NCBI RefSeq assembly: GCF_030463565.1
Contig: NC_134655.1
Span: 2,802,372 to 2,866,371, forward strand
Length of the DNA stretch: 64,000 nucleotides
DNA from: Pelecanus crispus
Lineage: Eukaryota > Chordata > Aves > Pelecaniformes > Pelecanidae
Reading direction: 5' to 3'
Part shown: positions 14,050 to 27,900 of the stretch, piece by piece
How the letters are laid out: each line of letters begins with the position of its first letter
Position numbering within the stretch: the first letter of the stretch is position 1
Notes under the pieces: generated by a model
Told to the model about the DNA's origin: nothing
What the model saw: the letters and a program-made list of their open reading frames with translations, nothing else
The model's database searches: none
Translations under genes and position numbers: made by a program

Positions 14050-16175
14050 TTAGACAACACTCTCTCTGTTACCAGAAGCTAGGACTGCTCTGCGACAAAT
14101 GGGACAAGTGGAATTTTCCGATAACCAGCGATCAATGCAGTGGACATGATACTCGTGCGAACAAGGCAATTTACGGAGCTTGTTGCCTTCCGTGTACTCT
14201 GTAATACACACGCTACAGGTTTTCAGAGCATCGCTCTCACCAAAATTCCTCATCGCTAGGTTGTCAATTTGTTCTTTGGTGAGTCCTCTTGGTTGGTCAT
14301 CGTCATCTTCGTTTAGTAGGAAAAATTGTGCTAGGCTAAGGAATGGTAGAGAACCACTTTCTTCAAATGTGACTGATCCCCTTGTATTCCGACCTTCCCG
14401 TCTGGCACCAGATGTTGAACCACCTTCATTACCACCTTCATACACCTCCCCTGAGCTAACGTCTGTACTTTCATTGCTTGAAGTACCACCACCTCCGTTC
14501 TGTGGCTCAGAAGCATCCACGTTCTGATTTGGAGCTGGGCCACTAGGATCTGCATCACTATCACTATACATGAAGTAACTCAGCTCTCCGAAGCCTGTCA
14601 TTATCTGCCTTAGCATAGTCTGAATAGCAACTGATGTAGTCTCACTCAAGCCTGTGTTTAAGATCCTACGGATAGGAATCCTAATGGTACTGACGTAAGT
14701 TCTCACTCCAGCCCGTTCTGAACGTGAAAATGTGCGCCTAAACCCTCCCCGTTCGCTTTCGTAAGTGACTGTGTTGTTAGGTGTCTGGGACCTGGACCGA
14801 GTTCTGTTGGCTATGCTGTCCCTTTGCCGGTATTCTCCTGGACGAACTCTTCTCACCTGAAGATCAAGTACTATGGTAGGAGGCCTCTGCCCAGGAGTTG
14901 CGGACTCGCTGGTGCCGTTAGCTTCCGAGGAACCTGCTGCTTGAGGAACAGGTCTTGTTTCAGGGGTTGAAAACAGAACTGCATTTTCACTTGGCATCTC
15001 AGTCCCCACTGCATGCTGCCTTAATGTCACATGCTGCCTAGTTCTAGAGCTTCCCTCAGCTTCATTCACTGAGGAGTGGTCAAGCGTTTGAGATGATGTA
15101 TTGTGATGAGACCTGCGAGGAGTCTCGCTCACTGGATTAATAGGTGACCTACTTCTATCAGTCCTAGCCCGCGTTCTCCGCTGTTCTGGACTCCTACTTC
15201 TCGCTCTCCTCTGCCCTCTAGGAGGGGAAGCTTCCTCAGTTGTCAGCTCCTCCGAAGTGCTCCTTTCCGATCCAGGCTGCCTTACAGATGGCGATTCAGA
15301 CCTTGGAATTTCAGAGTCACTTTGGCTGTTTTCCAAATCCTCCCCAGTGGAAGGCTCTACAGATGGCTCATTCTCAGTTTCTGGATTTGTGTTCCCATTA
15401 TTACGGTTGACATTTATTTCCAAACTGAATCTGAAGTCACCGCTATTTGGGTTAGTCCGGCTCACTGCTCTCCAAGACTGGTTTCCTCGTTGCCCGCTTC
15501 GTGTTGTGTTTCCAGTCTGTCGGACTGAATTAAGCCAGTCTATTATAGAATCTCCATTTGAAACATCTTCTGCAGACTCCGCACCTGAGAAAAAGACAGG
15601 GAACTACCAAAATTAGAGTACTGAGCTAATTTTGGAGTGATCTTTTCCAAGAACATAATTGCTTAGTTTAACAAGTGACAATTTAGAAGTGCTTAATCCT
15701 ATCGAGTGCTATTGTGGTTTCACACGTAGCATCACAATTCTTATCTATCGGAGCTCTTTAAAGGGAGCAGGAGTGGACATTTTTCTAGTACATAAGATAG
15801 GCTGCAGCCATCACATAGCAAACAAGTCATCAAAATAACACATATTGTTTATTATAAGTAAAATGGAAAGTCACATTTCAGGTGTCATAACACATCAATA
15901 TGCTGTGTTTTCCTTTCCAAACAATTAAGTGATCTATCGACTGCTAAATAGAGAACTAAGTTTGTCCTGACCCTTCACTTGAAGAATGGCTTTATAGCAA
16001 ATCTATCCCACTAAAGAATGAACCCCAGTAGTAAGTTCCAAACATCCTCCACCAATCTCTATAGAAGGGTGATAACAAAAGCAATACAGCATCTTTGGAA
16101 GGGAAGAATGGTGAATAAAAAAAAAGAGGGACTGCCAAAAAGCATCCCAGAAGGGAGCAGACAGGAAGGCAATCT

Positions 16176-16206
<31 letters not shown>

Positions 16207-17561
16207 GGAAAGAAAGAAACCTAAATGCAACTTTATCTTGATGCAAATAACAGATGCGTTATGAGTGAAATCTGTCCCAAACTGACCTCTGCAGCAGATA
16301 ATCAGACATAACGTTCACTTAGTTTTGAAACAAAGCTCACCTTGCACCTGCCTAGGCTTAACTTGTTCCACTCCTGCACTCTAGTTAAGGTCCGTATGGG
16401 GTGCTAAAGTTAAGAGTTTTCACAAATACTATATATACCTCTATTCTCATCACTGTTTTGCTGTGGCGGACCTTCTTTAACTTGGTGTAGCCTTCTCAGC
16501 AACTCTTCTTCAGTAATTTCACCTTAGAAAATAAGCAAAATTTTCCAAAAATATTTCCAAATCATATGTATGGCAAGCATTATCAAAAGCTTCTAAAGAA
16601 GGTACAAGCCACCGCTTGTCTCTTTTTCTAATTAAATCCTGCCATAATGAGACTGCCAACCAGGTTGCTAAGGGGAAGTTCAGACACTTCAGCACGACTG
16701 TCCCAAGTAAGTTTTGCTGAAGCTGAAAGATCCAACAGTTTCAACCTATTCAAGACAGATGTGCTTTCTGGTTCTGCAATCTCTACAACACATCAGCAAT
16801 TTTCATCATCCTATACCAAATTAAATGGCTGTCCAGAGTAAAATATTTAAGATAAACCTTTTTTCATGTTTGTGAAGGTGTTAAATTAGGTGAAGTCATG
16901 TTTTAAATTAGAACTATTTTGAATTAGGTATCATCCTATAAAAAGTCAATTTAAAGTAATAAGTCAATTGAAAACTGACATAAAAAAATGCCCATGCAGA
17001 ATCTCACACCAGACTGCTTATCCTAGTTACAAGTATCCCTAACCTCACCAGCACAAAATTTTCCACACAGATGCTTAAGGGAGATTATTTTTCGATCAAA
17101 AATGTTTAAGGGTCCATAACTGGAACTGGGTCAACTCTGGGTGTTCCCGCCAAGTTGTGTACATGCTAGACTTTTGTATCTTGATGAATCCATGTCATCC
17201 TAACTACCTCTCCACTACTCAGGGGACCGCTCAAATTTGAGTATGCACAAATTAGTAAGAAGCTACTTCCTACCATGGAACACAACTGCAGCACACAAAC
17301 TAAATGGGTGAAACAGTTTCAGGAGAACAGAAAATGACACAAATCGCCTACAAGCAATTCTAGTAAGATGTACATACATAAGCATTACCTACCTGGTGTT
17401 CCTAGCAAATTGTTATCTCTCATAAGCCTGTAGTCCTCTTCACTCAGGTTGTTTACAAAGTGATAGAAAGCTTCTTCTCGATCTAACCGATCTAGCTGAC
17501 TCTGACGTTGTGCTTCTGATTGATCGATATTTCCTTTATCACTAGAATCTGAGCTTTCCAT
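14050..17561 (-). CDS. RLIM: E3 ubiquitin-protein ligase RLIM (RNF12), complete, three coding exons
   Basis: Coding exons are 17393-17561, 16439-16522 and 14050-15584, all with GT/AG junctions. They total 1788 nt, or 595 residues plus stop (human about 624). The ATG at 17561 is chosen because it opens [10 protein letters not shown], matching the RLIM N-terminus; the frame upstream of it is intron. Landmarks: conserved N-terminal [13 protein letters not shown] stretch; Arg/Ser-rich nuclear-localisation region about 207-233; highly conserved central basic block about 317-425; LSLAQFFLL plus acidic run about 496-515; C-terminal RING-H2 with C541, C544, C559, H561, H564, C567, C578, C581. The end, ESVV, resembles a PDZ ligand. 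The difference in length from human is largely the missing serine tract. RLIM is a nuclear ligase acting on LIM-domain cofactors and REX1; in placental mammals it promotes Xist activation. RNF6 is excluded by the RING and tail sequence. Confidence 0.97.
15585..16438 (-). other. RLIM: RLIM intron between the last two coding exons
   Basis: 854 bases, GT at 16437-16438 and AG at 15585-15586 (minus strand). The phase fits: the upstream exon ends with one base of a Gly codon and the next supplies GT. A plus-strand A-run lies near 16182-16206. No other feature was seen. Confidence 0.93.
16523..17392 (-). other. RLIM: RLIM intron between the first two coding exons
   Basis: 870 bases, GT at 17391-17392 and AG at 16523-16524 (minus strand). 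It splits a Gly codon, with G before and GT after, in the same phase as the next intron. AT-rich, with nothing else noted. Confidence 0.93.
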
Positions 17562-20500
17562 CTTGATGAGTGGAAGAGTACCTGAAAAGGAGAAAATAAA
17601 TCCTTCATCCAGCATACTGAAATATAGTATGAAATTTAGGTATGTTTAACCTGTACTACGTCCTTCATTGTTATCCTGAAATTTGGCGGGGGCAGGGGGG
17701 AGTAGTTTGCTAATGAAGCCTCAGTTAAGATAAGCTGCATAACCACAGGGATCACAAATGAAGTAATTCTCAAAGCACGAACCTCTTCAAGAAGTACAAA
17801 CAAAATCTATGCCCATCACTATCAACTACTCAACAAAGCAGCAAGTACGAACACATGGAATAGTATCATCCGTAACCCTTAGTCCATCCTTACATAGTTG
17901 ACTACGTGTCCACGACTACCCACTTCTTAGCATAAAATATTCCTAATACTGCAACTGCCTCACAAATCACAAAGTAGTAGTAGTAGTAGTACAAGGCATA
18001 AGCAAGCCATCCTTGATCATGCCCTCTAGCTCTAAATGAGCATGGGATTAAGTGTCCATCACTTCCTCCTGCCTGGCACTATGGTGAGGAAAGCAGAAAT
18101 CAATCTAACTTACTGCCTGCTATGAGAAGCACCCTCTTTAACATCCAAGTGAATTTTAACAGAATGAAGGGGTGATGAAGAATTCAAATATAAAAGACAA
18201 AAGATGCCATGGAACACCATGTGTAAAAAAAAAAAAAAAAAAACCAACCCAAAAACCACCACCACTACCCCAAAACCCAACCCAGACTATGAGTCTCCTC
18301 AAAAAAGGAAAAGGGTTTGTAAAATCAACTTTATAGTTTTATGTCAAGAGAAGAGTTTGCCTGCAAGTTTCAGCATTTGCTGAATTACTGATGCTGATGA
18401 CTAGAATTTCCAGGACAAAACTCCACAGTGTATACCAGGTATAACTTCTGCTATAAAGAGCCGTCTTCTATATTGTGTATTTTTTAATATAACCTTCTCC
18501 TCATATCGCTTTTCATTTGGATGAGATCCTTGACAATGTGTGTCTCTCAAAAAAGATAAATTATGATATTTATCAAATACAGACATGGCATTCATTGATA
18601 ACAAAATACATGCAAACGCAGGAGAAATTCTGGCACCACTTGCGCCATGCAAATATATCAAATGAAGTTAAAGTAATAACTAGTTTCCTTAATCACTACG
18701 CCTCGCTATTCACAACATCAAGAATTTTCCTGTACAACTGGTAGAATCTAGTTACTCAGAGAGGTGATTAGCAAGCTAATCCTCTGCATGCTAAAAAGCT
18801 CTGCAATAACATTCCCCATCAGAAAACATTCCTTTCATTTAAACCATACTTCATGTGACATGAAAATACTGGAAGAATAAAGCTTTTCTGCTTCTCACTG
18901 GAAGATTTCCAACACTTAGACATCTGTCTAGTGCAAAAAGCATCTTTTTTTGGTTTGTCAGCACAGCTGTCAAGTCAAGACTGCCCACAGTTTACATTAG
19001 TGCTTCTCCACAGAAGAGCAGCACTGCATGATCTCCAGGGGTAGTTTATTTCAGCTGCTATTGTGAAAATTAAAGTGCACTGACAACTTCAGTGTGTAAC
19101 AGCAGAAAATTCCACAGGACAGGACATCCCATTATCGCAGACTTGGCAGATTATAAAATAGCTACTCCAACCCTCTTTGTCTTGAATTCTGACACAGTAG
19201 AACTTGTTTTTAAGTTAGTCCTATTAAGGCACAAATTACTTGTTGCCACTCAGTAATGCAGTATGCAAGGCTACTGGTATTATTCTGCCAAAGAATTTTA
19301 CCATTTTTCCAAAGAAATTAGGTTTAATTTGCACCTTTTTATCAGCAAGCAGCAGCAAACACTAGGGTTACTACTGTTTCACATGCAAGCCCATCAGCCT
19401 TCTCTGCATTGCTAAATCTCTGGTGCAATCTAAAGACTGCATGGCTTGTCTGAAGACTTGCATGTGACATGCTGTCAAATACACCGATAAATGAACCCAT
19501 TCACCGTCAAAGTTGTGCAATGGTTTCAGCAGGTATGTTCAACTTGGACTAGGCTCAGTTATGAAATCTGTATGCCCTTCAAATCTCAGACACGTATTTC
19601 TAATGAGAACATAGCTTGCTTGAAACTCAAAACAACTTTTTACAAGCTTTCTGTAGCAGAATTATGACTCCAAGTAATTTCACTTGAAGACATATTCATT
19701 CTAGAGAAGATCCCAGAAATACAAAGACAGCTGCTTTTAAAAGAAACATCTGAATAAAGCCTCAAGTAGGATGAGAGACTTTAATCCAAAATAAAACCCT
19801 GAAAGATGCATTAGTTCTCTGGGGATACACATCAAAACTCTAACCGGCATTCCCTTTTTTAGGACACCAATGAAACAAAGTTGACAATACGATTAAGAAA
19901 ATAAGGGAATGTAATAAGATGCTAAGGGACAGGAGTGGCATAAAGTTTTGTAAAGTATTTTCCCCCAAATGACTGCCACCTTGGTATTTACTGACTTTAA
20001 AACACACAGAATGTCTTTCATAAAGATGGCAATATTAACATATTTGTAAGCATTAGACTAATTCTACAACAGCTTTTAAAAAAGAAAACCGCACTACGCA
20101 TACAAAGCATGACATTTGGTTACCGCTTATGCTTTGTAATTTTCCTTTTAACTGCAATTCCAGTGCTTGCAGGCACCTTAGCTATATAATGCCTATTTGA
20201 GGCAAAGACATTTGCCCATCCCATTCCAGAAGATGAAGGGGTACCCTTTTTGGTCAGGGGAAAAAAGGAGAGTCAAAACAAGTGAAGTGGGAGGGAAAAA
20301 AATAATCTCTTCTTTACCAACAGACTGATGTACACTTGGAGAGGTGATCCTTTAGGAAATGCTCAGAACAAGTCAAAGTCAGTCTTACTTATTTCCAGGT
20401 TTGCTCCTCTTTTCTCCTCTATCATCTCATATCTTCCCTCCAAAACCATAAAATCAGCTATTGGTCAGGACTGAAAAGATGCTATTGCTAAGAAAAAAGC

Positions 20501-23500
20501 CTCAGAGGTGGGATCTTGAATTAAGAATTTAATTTACATTAGGACAATTTCTACTAGCGACAAACTCGCTGCATTTTCCTATCGGAAGCTAGTGTAACAG
20601 ATTAGACTGGCCCACTGTACCCCAATTTCATGCTGTTTAGCTTCAAAGTCCTAGAAATGCTATGAATCTATATGGGATGTTTACATTGATGGAAATACAG
20701 ATGGCAAACACACACATAAATGAACATCAACACATTCTCCCTACCTTACTGTTGACAGCAAACGGGATGATAGTCTTCAAACTAGAGCTCTGATGTTACA
20801 GCCAGTAAATGGAAAATAGGATTTCTACCCCAAGGCTTCTGCTACTTTCTAGCTCTTCACTGTCCACTCTGCTCATTGTCCACATTGTCCATTTTAAGCT
20901 TCACCTCCCACACCACTGCAGAGCACTACGTTACCAGACTGAACTTACTAGAATATTTAGACTACTACTGCCTCAGCATGACTCCGTAGGTCCCATCTGG
21001 CTGTACAACAGGATTTCCACGGTGGCAGTTACTACATCACCTCACTCCTGTTTCAGCGTGGTAGAGTGTTGCAGAAATAACTTGAAAACCTGTCCCTCAT
21101 TCAGGATTCTGCTCTCAGCTCATCTACTGCAGAAAATTAAGACTGGCTTAAGGAAGCTGACTACAGTAACACAGGGAAACCTGATGAGGAAAAACCAACA
21201 GGTATACTATTAAGTTACAACAAAATAACCAACATTTGATTATCTAATAAGCAGGTACACTTCAACTCTGTTTCTCTTTCTTCCAGTGGTTTAGTTCAAC
21301 TCAAAGTAAGACTTGTTCTTATCCAAGTTAAAAGATTCAGAATTTCCTTCTTTAGTGTCCTCCCTTGTCAGCACCGAGTTGACAAAGGGTGGGGAAGGTC
21401 ACATCTATGAGCAGGAAGTTCAGCGCTGTTGATTAGTGCCAACTTCAGCTGAGATACCCAGCAACGAAACTCTCTTTATGGGGAAACGACGGGGGGATGA
21501 TCACCTAAAGGTTGCACAAAACAAGAGAATCATAGCTAGAATAAACAATTTTATCCTTTAAAAAAAAAGAAATGAAGGAAAATATTCTTCAGCAGCTGAA
21601 TATCCAGACACATTAACTACAGTGAATTCTTAATTGGTGTTCCCATCCTGCCACAAGTCAGCAAAGTATCTTCCCTGCAGTTATGCTTCAACAATCTCAG
21701 AGATTTCAGAGCACAAATGACTAGCTGTTTCTCCACTGCTGCTAGAGATGCAGGAGCAAAAACAGTAATCCCACAAAAGGTATTGTTTGCTACATTCTTT
21801 TATTCAAGAGGAAGTAATATGCTCTTTTGGATAGAAACAATTTAAGAGGACTAGATATTCCTTCAACAATGCAAAGTTATCATTCTTACATTTTCCCTTA
21901 TGCCAAGTCGTGTGTAAACTAAATCCAATCAGTCAGGAATTTACTACTGCTTAAAAACAATCTAGTGGGACAGCAAGCAGTGATAAAGTACTTGCATTGT
22001 CCATTTACCTTCAACAATAACAACGCGTATCTCCATACTGCTTAGCACTTATGGACTACAGAACTCTTCCCAGAAAAAGTACTAATGGAGCACAAGGGAC
22101 AGTGATAAATCACTAGCTCTTCCTCCTTCAAAAATGTGTAATATCTCCTGACATTAGTTATCCGTATTGAATACCAAGACGCTACCTTAGCCTGCATTCC
22201 TGATTTTTTAAATTAAAAAAAAAAATTACATAAAACATTAGAACTCTCGTTAAACTAACGAGGTAAAACTTAGAAGATACGACAAACTCAGAAATCACTC
22301 ATTTGCAGGGTTAAAAGAAAAAGCTATACCTTAAAGTTAGAATCTCCATTAGATTTATGGGGCAAGTCCCAAATTTTGGCAGGAGAAAGGCACTGAATTC
22401 AACTGCAGAAACAACTCAGATGCTCATGAGCTAGTTGTGCAACAAAAATTTCCTCTAAAATGCCCCCCATCTAGGTGCTACCCGTATTTCAGCGTTACAT
22501 GAGAATATGTAGCGCCCTGTATGTTAGGAACATTTCCTGAATTACCTCACATCCCAGCAACATAATTAATACCTTTATATAAACAAAAGAGATGATGGCA
22601 ATATGAATAAGTGTTTCATAGATGTGCTCTGCAGAAGCCTAATTTCTCATTTATGATTCATAACCTCATCTTAATTAGGTACTTCAACCGGTAGAGCACC
22701 TTGCTTACTCCCAGTCTGCAGAAATTATCAAACCCTTTTACTAAAGAAGTGACTCAGTAGTGGAAGCCAGAAATACTCATTTTTTTGTGTTGGGTTGCTA
22801 CAGATTAACTATTTTTTCCTCCCCTGCTTTCACTGAACATACCTCAAAGACATTTTAGCTCTACAGCAGAAGTACAACACAGCTGTCTGTTCAAAGCGCT
22901 TTCCATGAACTCTGACTTCAGCAGCTCTAACATACCGTCCCGCTTGGCAGGACCAGCCCCAGCCAGCAGTCTCTCCAATTCCATTTCTCAAATGACACAG
23001 GAACAGCAGCTGGAACAGGCAGTTCTGTTACCCCAGGTTCTTTAAGCACAAACAGAAACAACTTCATGTGCAGTATTCATCTGACCCACCCCACCTCCCA
23101 ACTGCTAGATTTTCCTAGAAGAATTAAAAGTTGAAAAACAGTTTCCATGCCAGTCAGTATCCGATTTCTCAATACTCAAAACTAGCAGAAAGTAAACATA
23201 GCAGAAACTATATTTTCATCTTAAATATTTCATCATTCAAGTCTGCAAGCTCAAAAGCAGAAGCAAAAACTGACTGTCAGCGAATCCTATCATTAAAGGA
23301 AAAAGATACCATAAAACAGTAAAATGAATCAGCTATCTATTTTCATTATACATGGAGCTTCATTATGTCAAGTTTGGGTTTTTCTTCTTTTTGGGCAGGT
23401 GCACAAGTTTCCTTTTGTGATCACACCAAAGGCTTTGATAGCATAGGTACAATTCACTTGTCTACATCTTAGAAATGGTAACAAGTAACAAACTTTTCTA

Positions 23501-26500
23501 GTTTTCAAAGGTGCATCATGAATTTTGGATATACTCTTTTTTTCCCCCTCTGCTATTCTTACTTTCTATTGACACTCTGGTGAACAACAGATCTACGCTC
23601 TCACTAGATTTCTACTAAACCTACCACAAATTTTAAACACTCAAGAACTCCCTATGTCCTCTTTGCCTCAAAAAATACCATGGAACATGTATCACTGTTG
23701 GAAAGCTGGAAGAAAATTTTGTCTTCTATGAAGTGTTCTGTGTAAACTGCTATAAAATTTAAATGCCAGCTTAACAAGGAGTGTTAAACATCAATTCAGC
23801 TATTTCACTACCCCAGTATGTTTCAAAGCAAAGGCTGTAAAACAAGATGTCATACTGAACATGCATTTTAAACAACAGAAAGCAGATGAATACTTTTGCA
23901 GCACAGTTGCAGAAAATTCCACAGAATAAAAAAAAAAAAAAAAAAAAGAAGAGAGGAAAACATTTCAACAGAACCAACTGTTGAGATGAAGAAGAGAAAC
24001 ACTCTTAGATGTACTATCAATTCCTGAGAAGTCAGAAAGAAGTGAAGAAATGAGGGTACAGAATCCCAGCAGTCTCCAACAGCCCTACAGTATCTAAGGC
24101 AGAGTAGCCATCTTACTGTATAAATTCCCAACTCAAAGAGCTCTAGTTAAAAAAGAAACAAAACTCATTGCAGTTTTCCAATGCTATCTTCTGTACGGAA
24201 GGGTAAAGCTTAGCAATTCCAGAATACTGAGAGTACGTGGAACAAAGATGGAGCTCTGAAAATAAAATGCAGTAAGAACTGCCAAAATCCAGAGCTTCAC
24301 ATTTTATCATCTGGACTTACTAAAACAACACTTTTCACATAAAAGTTGAAAATAAAATTAAGATAGTACTGCCTTTTGCCCTCAAATTCAGACGATATCA
24401 CAGAACAGAAAGCTTTGTGTATGCAAGGTGTAGCAAGTTTCCACCACTGGAGCCTCATGAAACGATGCTCTTTTGCCCCAGAAGCGAGCTTCCTGCTAGG
24501 TCAGCAAGCAGAAGGCCCACTCTGAAGCTCAAAGGAAGAAGTAATGCTGCATGCAAGTAACCAGCACTGACACTGAAAGACAGCAGTATAAACAGGATTG
24601 ACATCCAAAGAAGTTGTACCCACGAAACTACATGATGACATTCATGTAGTGTTTTGATTTCTGAAGAAACAAAACTCCTGGTTAGTGAAAGCACGAAGCC
24701 AATCATAACTCACTGAATTTCAATTAAAAAAGAAAACCCCATCTTTCAGTTTACTACGGAGTCTCACTGTCTCCACAAAACTGCTGCTAATACAGCTACT
24801 ACTGAAAGTAAACGGCCAATAAAACAATGACAATCACTACAACCATAACCCACACAGGAACTCTGACACATAGATTTTTGTTGTTGTTGATGTCTAGTGC
24901 CTAACAAATATAGAAGTGGAAAATAAAATTAAGTAAAATTTATTTGAATTTAAATAGATATCTGTAAGAGTTCCATTTCTGATGATATACGAAGGCAGGC
25001 AAGCTCAAGCATTTTAACAAGACTACGTGCACATACATCTTGCATATTGCAATTAAGAGTGCTCTAAGCAAAATGTTTTTAAGTTACTAAATTAAGAGAA
25101 AATGTGCACTAACTTTTCCTACATATTCAATTATCATTAGATGGTTTTATGAGATCATACAAGTCTGCAGACCTCGAGTAAAAAGCCGAGCTTCACCACT
25201 GCACATCAGCAAAAAGTTACTAACAAGTACCTCATTAATATAAACCTGAACAGTTGGAAGGAGACACAGGACTGTGTGTTTCTCATGACCTTAGCTGCAG
25301 CCAGGAACCTGTACAAAAGCAAAACGGAGTCTCTGTGATGCTTCTGGCTATCCCTACTCACCATGCAAAGGTCCTGACTCTAAGTTATTACACTGCTACG
25401 CTGTTTAGAAGTATTGTTTTTGAGATGCACAAGACTGTCATAAAAATATCTTGAAGACAGAGGTGTTCACGTTTGGTTTTATCCCTTCAAGATTAATTTT
25501 TGCAAGCTCAAGAGTTGATAAGTTTTCATCAAGACTGAGATTAAGTCACAAAAACTTGGATAAATACCCAAAAATCTTTTTTGGATTCAAATGTTTTAAT
25601 ACATGGAAACCGAGTTCTCTACAAACAAAATTGGAACTGCCTAGTAATGTATTAAACTATGTTGAATTGGACTTCAATGCTATCTTTAGACTCAAGTATA
25701 CAAAATCATAACATTATGCTATAGCTGTAAAAAAAAAAGTAGACCACCTCCACTGCAACTAGAAGCATTCTACTAAGATCAAGGAATTTATTTTGATACA
25801 TTCCCATAGGGAAGAGGAATAAAGAAACAAGCTAGGCAGGTATATTAATATATAGGTGTTTTGAAAACATTTCCATTTAAGGACCACATTATCCATTCCC
25901 CTAAAAATACCAGTACCAAAAAAAAAAAAAAAAAAAAAAAAAGACACACACATAGTGGAGACCAGACACTTGTAACACTGTTTTCCAGTACAGTACATCT
26001 TGGCATGTCTATGAATTCAGTAATATGGAAAATAAATATGATACAGATGACAACCACTACATGCTTGAAAAATGCTGGTGTGGTTATTTCAGTGACAAAC
26101 ATTTATGTAGTCAGACTGCTGATGAAGAGAACACTGTAGCTGTTAAGCTTTAGTGGTCTAGCATAACAAGAAGTCCTTAATTTTATAATGTGTGGTGTGT
26201 TTTCCCTTGTCAGGAGCAGGCAAGACATAATTCCAAGCTCTAATTCTTTTAAATCCAAAATGGTAAACCTGTAGAGAGAATACAGTCAGTTTAAGTGCTA
26301 GCTGACCACTACAACAAAACTAAGCATCTGACTCTCAATTAAGATAATTAACTGTACAAGAAGCAGCCAACTGTTTATTTTTTTAAAAAGACTTGACAAG
26401 TTGCTGCAATTAAAATTCAGGGACAAATTGGTGTCAGAGCTTCTTTAGCATTTTGACAACGATTTACAGCTTGAAATTAACCAGTACTGCCAATATAGAC

Positions 26501-27065
26501 AGGGAAAACAAATCAGATGTGTGATGGTACTACTGGGTACAATCGAGTTTGAATTCTTGTTTACAAGCTTCTCTGTGTAAAGACTCTATCTTCCTGAAAA
26601 ACAGCGAAACAAACAAAACTATTATAAAAAAAAAATCCGTATTTTTTGCTGTAGAACCTTTTGTAGGCTCCTTCTACTACACACGAAAATCAATACACAT
26701 AACAAACGTTAACAGATACATTATATATACACTGTCTGATATTGCTCCTCCATTAAAGCGGATCACTGAAGATAAGGCAATACATATATCTAGTTTGACT
26801 TGACAATGGTTTTGAAACGCAGTAAACAGAAACCTTAAATGTCAACAAGCAGTATTAAAAAGGGAAGGAAGAACTTGTACAGGAAACTAAGGTGACAGAG
26901 CAAAGATGATGTGATTAACTGGAGAGAAACTAATAGGATAGCAATAGCAAACATCACAGGTTTTAACAGGTCATAAGCTAATCAAGACCCTTACAACAGA
27001 CACAGCAAGATACGAAGAGTTCCTCTTGCCTGTCCCCCACAACAGGGCTTCTTGTCTCAACTCAC
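17562..27065 (-). other. RLIM: RLIM 5' UTR segment and large intron
   Basis: The exon carrying the start codon begins at 17581, after a pyrimidine-rich acceptor (ctccttttcag), leaving 20 untranslated bases before the ATG. The rest, 17582-27065, is a 9.5 kb AT-rich intron. It contains simple A/T runs near 18224, 23927 and 25918 and a short (TAG)n run near 17973. No LINE, LTR or other gene was recognised in it, in contrast with the repeat-rich flank upstream of the promoter. Confidence 0.75.
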
Positions 27066-27225
27066 GGGAAGAACAGACTGAAAACACGGTCCTGAAGAGC
27101 TGCAATTCCTTAAGTAGGCAATAAACAGTATGGCGAGGCCCAAGATAGTGGCTATAATCCCCACCACCACTCCACCCCTCCAGAAAGGGGCTACTTTCGA
27201 TTCCTTCTCCAGCCCAAGCGGATAC
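27066..27225 (-). other. RLIM: Probable non-coding RLIM exon 2
   Basis: On the minus strand a good acceptor (caccctctag) precedes 27225 and a consensus donor (GTGAGT) follows 27066, giving a 160-nt exon. RLIM in mammals has two untranslated 5' exons, with the start codon in exon 3, which fits. The exon contains no ATG, as expected for a leader. One frame is open throughout and would encode a strongly hydrophobic stretch (GGVVVGIIATILGLAILF) preceded by charged residues. Joined to the next exon, this frame would be out of phase with the RLIM start. An alternative is an exon of an unrelated small membrane protein, or a chance frame. Confidence 0.5.
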
Positions 27226-27721
27226 CTAGAGGGTGAGGGGCCCAGCAGCCCTCCCCGAGGGGGGAGCGCAAACCCTCCTCCAGCTCCAAATGGAGGAACA
27301 GGTTCACCCGGCTCCGACGGGAGGCCCTGCCACACGCCCCGGGAGAAGGGGGAAAAGTCCCCAGGGTGACAGAGCCCGGCCCATCCGGGGGAGACGGGGG
27401 CCGAGAGCCTCGCAGTGCCCCGGGCACACCCGCGCGCAGACCGCCATCACCGCCCCCAGCTCCATCACGGCACCCCGCTCCGCCTCTGCCGCGGGGCGGT
27501 TTCGGCCTCCCGAGCCCCAAGGAGCCAGGAGCCGCCCTGCCCTACCCGGGACCGCGCAGACCGCACGGCGGGGGCGCAGAGCAGGGGCAGAGGTGCCCCG
27601 CGGCCCCCAGCCGCCCCCGGCTCCTGGCGGGGGCCGCAGCCGCCGCCGCCGCCTCCCCTGGGCCTGGGCCTCTCCCTTCTCCGGGCCATTTTGAGAGTCC
27701 GCCTCCGGTCTCAATACTCAC

Positions 27722-27900
27722 CGCCCGCCGCCGCCGCCCGCCGCTGCCTCCCCAGCTCTCGGTCCGCTGCTCTCCTCGCTCCTCAGCGGGCTCGGTCCTG
27801 GCTCGCCCCGCTCCGTCCGTCCCCAAACAGCCGCAGCGTCGCCCTCCCTCCCCTCTCAGGCGGCCATTTTCTGCTCCATTGTTACCAAGGAACGGGGGCC
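27722..27900 (-). other. RLIM: Probable RLIM exon 1 (5' UTR) inside CpG island
   Basis: A consensus donor on the minus strand (GTGAGTATTG, GT at 27720-27721) closes a GC-rich segment rich in CpG. The upstream limit is not fixed. One possibility is a start near 27890, just ahead of the YY1-like element at 27863-27870; another is a start near 28060. Confidence 0.5.
27856..27879 (-). CDS. Upstream ORF of 7 codons in RLIM leader
   Basis: On the minus strand ATG at 27877-27879 has a strong context (A at -3, G at +4). It reads Met-Glu-Gln-Lys-Met-Ala-Ala-stop, ending at 27856. It lies in the presumed first exon, so it would precede the RLIM start by two exons and could dampen translation. The second Met codon is part of a YY1-like AAAATGGC motif, so the ATG may simply reflect a promoter element. 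It is transcribed only if transcription starts above 27879. Confidence 0.35.
   Translation of the reverse strand: MEQKMAA

Noticed and set aside
14050-17561. RNF6 instead of RLIM
   Set aside because: The RING segment and the tail ending NRESVV, and the N-terminus with [13 protein letters not shown], match RLIM.
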